From: Nothopassalora personata | Lineage: Eukaryota > Ascomycota > Dothideomycetes > Mycosphaerellales > Mycosphaerellaceae | DNA: 64,000 nucleotides | Assembly: GCA_033816765.1 (NCBI GenBank) | Contig: CM066293.1 | Coordinates: 62,001 to 126,000 of the forward strand | Reading direction: 5' to 3' | Part shown: positions 59,904 to 64,000 of the stretch, piece by piece | Layout: each line of letters begins with the position of its first letter | Position numbering within the stretch: position 1 is the stretch's first letter | Notes under the pieces: model-generated | Told to the model about the DNA's origin: nothing | Seen by the model: the letters and a program-made list of their open reading frames with translations, nothing else | Databases searched by the model: none | Position numbers and translations under genes: made by a program

Positions 59904-60148
59904 TTAAGTTAAGACCTAATAGGATACGTAGTTAGCAGCGGAGTAGAGTAAGAGATTAATCTTTAACTGGCTAATAGCTATAGGGTATGCAGCAATATAT
60001 TAGGAACCAATGCGTTAATTATGTTAGATGTCTATCTAAGCTAAAGGGGAGAGAAGGTGTCTTCCGACAAGCTAAGTCATCGTAGATGCCTTAGGCTATT
60101 AGATTACAACCTAACTGTTAGCTCCCCTTAAGATGCTACATCTTAACA
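59902..60148 (-). repeat. Copia 2 right LTR (5' LTR)
   Basis: TGTTAAGTTAAGACC to CTACATCTTAACA, nearly identical to 54539-54785 with a few C/T and G/A differences. Confidence 0.92.
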
Positions 60149-60560
60149 TTAAGCTTCTTATTACTAAGGAATTCATCCTAGTAGCTCTTACCTATACCGC
60201 TCTTAACTTCCTCGAAAAATAGGTTAACCTAGACGGAGTAGTCTTCGAACACCTTCTCGAAGCCCTTATAGAAGTCCTTTAACACCTCAACCCGCTTCTA
60301 AGGACTAAGCTCTTAGAATATAACATTAGCGGCGGACTTTGGCGTGTTCGTGTTAGTAAGGACATACTTAACGTTGTCCGGTAGGCGAAGGGACTCGAAT
60401 AAGGTCTAAGGTAGGCGGGTAAGCCTAGTAACAGTACTAGTAAGCGCTATGCTCGAGCTAGCCGGGCGTAACGAAGGACTAGCTAAAGCTATAATAACTA
60501 GGATTCGCTAGTAGTAAGATCGTAAGAGTTAGCTATCTCGTAGTACTACTCTAGAGTGTT
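60149..60560 (-). pseudogene. Extra large ORF of Gypsy A-type element 2, N-terminal part
   Basis: The minus-strand frame reads LFESLRLPDNVKYVLTNTN and VEVLKDFYKGFEKVFEDY, then SNKKL directly at the Copia 2 boundary, resuming after the insertion as NVLFPIVGKIRKTGLEIRD (54538 leftwards). The join keeps frame once one TTAAG duplication is allowed for. The start is not visible. Confidence 0.45.
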
Positions 60561-61129
60561 AGTAAGCTTTAGAAGCTTAATGTCGGGGTAGGGGCTTTAA
60601 AGAAGGTTAAGATCGTAAAGAGAGAGGCTAAAGAACCGTCTAATGTGTATAGTAGTAGTAGATAGATGTATTAGTAGTTCTAGTAATAGTGTTAGTGTTT
60701 AAAGAAAAAGAGAGGAAGTAGTAGGTAGAGAGCTACGCTTAAGTATACCTCTTAGCGTATGTCCCTATAACCGTTATAAGGTAGTACTACCGAGACCGGT
60801 CTTATAAGTAGTAAGAGTAGTGCTATTAAGGTTACACTAAAGGTCCGATAATCCTATATATAACCGAAAACTAGTACTAGTAACTACCTAGGTAAGCATT
60901 CGGTAGGGGCATACTACGCTATTACGTAATCTAATTTACCGGTCCCGGGACCGGTAAATATAACTCTACTAACTAAGGTCTAACTAAGGTAAGAACACCC
61001 TATAAAGTGAAGTCTAGATAACCGAATTGGCTTAACAAACTAAAGGGCATGCGTAACACATGCCTAAGGGAAGTAAACTCCGTACGCTATTGCTAACTAA
61101 TTAGTTCTTAGCCTCGATCCTACTAAACT
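60561..61129. other. Gap between pol end and extra ORF, with LTR-like palindrome
   Basis: CCGGTCCCGGGACCGG occurs at 60939-60954, set in TTTACC...GGTAAAT, and TTACGTAA lies nearby as in the Gypsy A LTR. This could be a diverged LTR or a copy of the motif outside an LTR. No gene seen; LTR ends could not be fixed. Confidence 0.4.
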
Positions 61130-64000
61130 GTAAAATTTCGGCTATAGAAAGGTTATAAGGCCTAACCTATAGCTTCTTAGATTCCGGTTTAGGATCCAAT
61201 CCCCTTTCGTTAACTCCTATAGGTAGTACGTCTTCGTCGGCGATAGGCTCGATCTCGTTCGTATTACTGCTGTCTTCGCTATTAGCGACGCTATTAGCGA
61301 CTTCTCCCTTCCCTATTACGAGATCGATCCCATTATCTAAGCCTAGTACTCCTATGTTATCCGGGCGAAGCTCTAGAACTAGCTTAAGGTTTTCTCGTAC
61401 CTAAACACCTTTTATTAGCGTGCTATTAAGTTCCTTAAGAATATAGGTACTAAACTCCCTAGAGACACTAGATACCCGATATAGACCTTACTATCGGTAA
61501 CCGATCTTGCGTGAGAAGTTATCCTTATATAGCTTATCGAACCTTATAATAAGGTCGCCCTTCTAGAAACTAACAAAGTTAGCATTCCGGTAAGAATTAA
61601 AGTAGTCCTTACTAAGTTCTCTTAGTTGCTTCCTTCGAGTATGTAGCTCTTCTAAACTAAGGTCTCGAGCCTAGAGTTAACGCGCACGTATGGTAAGAAG
61701 GTCCTTAGTCGTCCTAACCGATCCCTATTAATAATTAGCCTACGTTAGGTACTTAACCTTAATTGGTAGAATCGTGCGATAGCTATATAGGACCTAAGCT
61801 AGCGTCATTCTAGTAGTACGATAGGTCGTGGTCCTATTAGCCTATAACATAGCGGGTACCTATTGCTCCTATCCGCGGTATGTGTTCCTTATAAGCTTTA
61901 CTAACGCTATAAGAATCGGACGGTGTCTAACCTCGACCGGAGCATTAGACTACGGATAGTACGGTAATATTCGGATCCTTCGAATACTAAGTCCTACGAG
62001 TAACTGCTTAACCTTAGCCGCATAAACCGTAGCGTTATTAAGTACAATTTTAGCATAGTAGCCGTGCCTATAGAAGACATCCTCGTATAGAAACTTAGTA
62101 ACCGTCTTAGAGCTAGGAGGTACCCTCGTTACTCTAGCCTCGATCCAGTTGCTAAGTGCTTCGCGCGTAACTAGGAGGTATCTATTTTTATGTACCTAGA
62201 CGGGGTCCAAGTACCACTTCTTACTAATGACCTAAGGGGTCGATAAGTAAAGCTTACTAGCGCGCTAGTTACCTTCGCGAAACCTATAAGGAGCATAACT
62301 TTAAACCTACGTAGAGACATCGGCGAAGCACCCGTCCTAGTAATACCGATCGGAAATAAGGTTATATACGACCTTAGCGCTACGATAACCGTGTCTTTTA
62401 TAGCATTCTATAACGATCTCCTTCTAAGCCTTATTATCGTTAATTATAAGTTGTAACGGTGCTCCTCGGCGCTTCTAGAAGAACAGCAATTAGTCCTAGA
62501 TAAAGAAGTTAACGCTCTTCTTTACTAGCCGCCGGTACTTAGTACGGGTAACACTATCGGGCCGGGTCCTAGTTTCTATAACCTAAGTAAGCTACTAAGA
62601 GCTTTTAGAGTATTAGTCCCCGAGATATCGTGTTTTCTAGATTTTAACTAGATAGGTGTCGACCGGCTCCGGGTACCCGAATAGCTTATTATTAATCATC
62701 TAGTCGACTTTGTCTTCGTTAGCTTCCCTAGGTTCCTAAGGTGTAGAGGGCCTACGAGACAGGGCATCTAGGCTAGTATGTCTAGTCCCCGTAACGTGTT
62801 TTACCTCGAACGTAAATAACCTAATCTATACGACCTACCGGGCCATTGCCGAGTTCGGCAGGTCCGAAGCCGGCCGGTTAAGCTACTATACAAGTGTCTT
62901 AGTATTAACCTTAAGGACAAAATTAACGCTAGTAATATATCTCTAGATTTTCTTAAGCCCCTTAAGGACCCTAAGGCATTCCCGCTTACTAGCATTATAT
63001 CTAGATTCTAACGCGTTCTAGATTCCACTCTTATACCGTACCGGGTAACGCCGTCGGGTGCTGTCTATTAATTCTTAAGAAACGATACATCCCTATCTAG
63101 TACCGCTAGCATTAACTAAGATAAAGATAGACCTAGCACTAGGTAAGTAGTAGAGGGTAACTAAGGCTAGAGCCTACATAAGATATCTAGTAACCTCTTC
63201 TTTTAAGAACTGCTTATTTTCTATCTAGGTGAACTCGGCATCCTTCTTTAGTAGCTTATACATTAGTCGAGCGATAATAACGAACTAGGGGATTTATATC
63301 CGGAAGTACATATATAGCCCTCTATAGGTGCGGACCTCCTTAATATAGGTAGGCGTAGGCTAATCTAGGATCTTGGCTACAACCTTTAGGTTAGGATAGC
63401 GACTATCCGGGCTAGTAACGTACCTAACGATCTTAAGCTTTTCGTATAACTATTAGGATTTGCCTCCAGCAACTACCGTACTAGCTCTTTCTAAGTTAGT
63501 AAGAACTAGATCTAGGGAACTAATGTGCTTAACGACCTATTTCCTTAACCTAGGCTCTACTTCTACATTCCTATAGTTCTTAGTTAGTCCCTTAATACCG
63601 ATGTTATCGAGAAACGGCTTCGCTCGATGCGAGATATAATTAAGTAGAATCTTTATTACCGTACGTACGAACTAAGCAACTAAATTAGTAGCTCCTTAAG
63701 GTAGAGTCGTGTTACGTACTAGGCTAAGAGGGGTTATAAAGGCTATTAAGTCCCGGCAGGACTTATCTAAAGTAATCTAATTATAACCTAAAAACAGGTC
63801 TATAAGTAAAGCGACTCGGCACCCGGCAAAATCCTCTAAGAAGCTATCCGTGTCCGGTAGAATGTTAGTATTACGCATAGTAACCTCATTTAGGAGTATA
63901 GCTAAATTAATTAACCGATATAGCACATCGCTTCTAGAGGCATTAACTTTCTTTACGACTAGGAACTAGCTATTAGAATATGCCCCCTATAAGTATTCTA
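61130..64000 (-). pseudogene. Gypsy pol (reverse transcriptase, RNase H, integrase), RIP-inactivated, 5' part outside window
   Basis: Read on the minus strand from 64000 leftwards: reverse transcriptase with DVLYRLINLAILLNEVTMRN and then LLIDLFLGYNWITLDKSCRD, the catalytic box now FLDNIGIKG near 63600; thumb/RNase H with AKILD, PTPTYIKEVRTYRGL near 63340 and FILVNASGT near 63100; integrase through about 62500-61700; integrase C-terminal region with DKLYKDNFSRKIGYR and VSREFSTYILKELN near 61400-61500; an acidic tail to about 61150. The FLDD-type box is typical of one fungal gypsy group. Stops fall at Trp and Gln sites. Confidence 0.82.

Larger units (their letters stand above)
54539..60148 (-). 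mobile_element. Copia 2: Ty1/copia-type element, 5.61 kb, minus strand
   Basis: Two 247-bp LTRs (54539-54785, 59902-60148) are flanked by TTAAG (54534-54538 and 60149-60153). The primer site next to the right LTR equals that of Copia 1. RT, RNase H and integrase are readable on the minus strand. Milder RIP, like Copia 1. Inserted in the extra ORF of the surrounding Gypsy element. Confidence 0.92.
50997..64000 (-). mobile_element. Gypsy A-type element 2, minus strand, continuing beyond the window
   Basis: The left end is a 3' LTR (50997-51360) of the Gypsy A family, inverted. Next to it the minus strand has a purine tract (AATAGGGGAGGA, plus 51365-51376). Reverse transcriptase, RNase H and integrase lie at 61130-64000 on the minus strand. 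Between integrase and LTR is an extra frame of about 1,000 codons, split by Copia 2. The 5' end lies outside. An alternative is two adjoining elements, since an LTR-like palindrome occurs at 60939. Confidence 0.65.

Noticed and set aside
5760..64000. Starship-type giant element with a DUF3435 captain
   Set aside because: No tyrosine-recombinase or captain motif could be read in either strand; all recognisable coding sequence is retroelement or Tc1-like, and the unknown ORFs show no such motif.

Overview
The window looks like part of a filamentous ascomycete (Pezizomycotina) chromosome. About 5.7 kb of normal-composition genic DNA meets about 58 kb of AT-rich, TA-saturated DNA made almost entirely of LTR retrotransposons. 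Most of these are ruined by repeat-induced point mutation (RIP: CpA to TpA, seen as TpG to TpA on the other strand). The organism type is inferred from gene families, a short GT-AG intron and the RIP pattern; a Dothideomycete-like AT-isochore genome is plausible but not proven.

Genic part (1-5759). A minus-strand UBA4/MOCS3-type E1-rhodanese gene (two exons) and a plus-strand RTG2-like Ppx/GppA-fold gene are divergently arranged around about 430 bp. They are followed by a frameshifted relic of a small fungal gene with an ELRNRVYE (2EXR/F-box-like) motif. Composition changes abruptly near 5760.

Repeat part, left to right. (i) 5760-7413: AT-rich degenerate DNA. (ii) Gypsy A, plus strand, 7414-18438: 5' LTR, gag with a mutated zinc knuckle, protease, then deletion of RT-RNaseH-integrase and most of the 3' LTR. 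It is split by Copia 1 (9943-17226, plus, 5-bp duplication CCTAG). (iii) Gypsy B, minus, 18996-32609, split by Gypsy C (20439-27085, minus, chromodomain-bearing, duplication TAGAG). (iv) Two related, heavily mutated plus-strand Copia copies, D1 (about 32640-38550) and D2 (about 40140-46980), with LTR-like repeats between and after them. D2 contains a TA-flanked Tc1/mariner-type element. (v) A second Gypsy B fragment (about 49330-50996) carrying an unmutated solo LTR (duplication ACGAG). (vi) A second Gypsy A-type element, minus, from its 3' LTR at 50997-51360 to beyond the window end, split by Copia 2 (54539-60148, minus, duplication TTAAG).

The most unusual content is coding-like sequence in the gap between pol and the 3' LTR. 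Copia 1 has an antisense frame with an ATG and a cysteine cluster. Gypsy B has an antisense frame of about 300 codons. Gypsy C has a short sense frame after the chromodomain. The right-hand Gypsy A-type element has a frame of about 1,000 codons. All carry RIP-type stops, mostly TAG. None was recognised as a known family with confidence. Almost no ATG-initiated intact gene survives in the repeat part, so the retroelement genes are given as pseudogenes.
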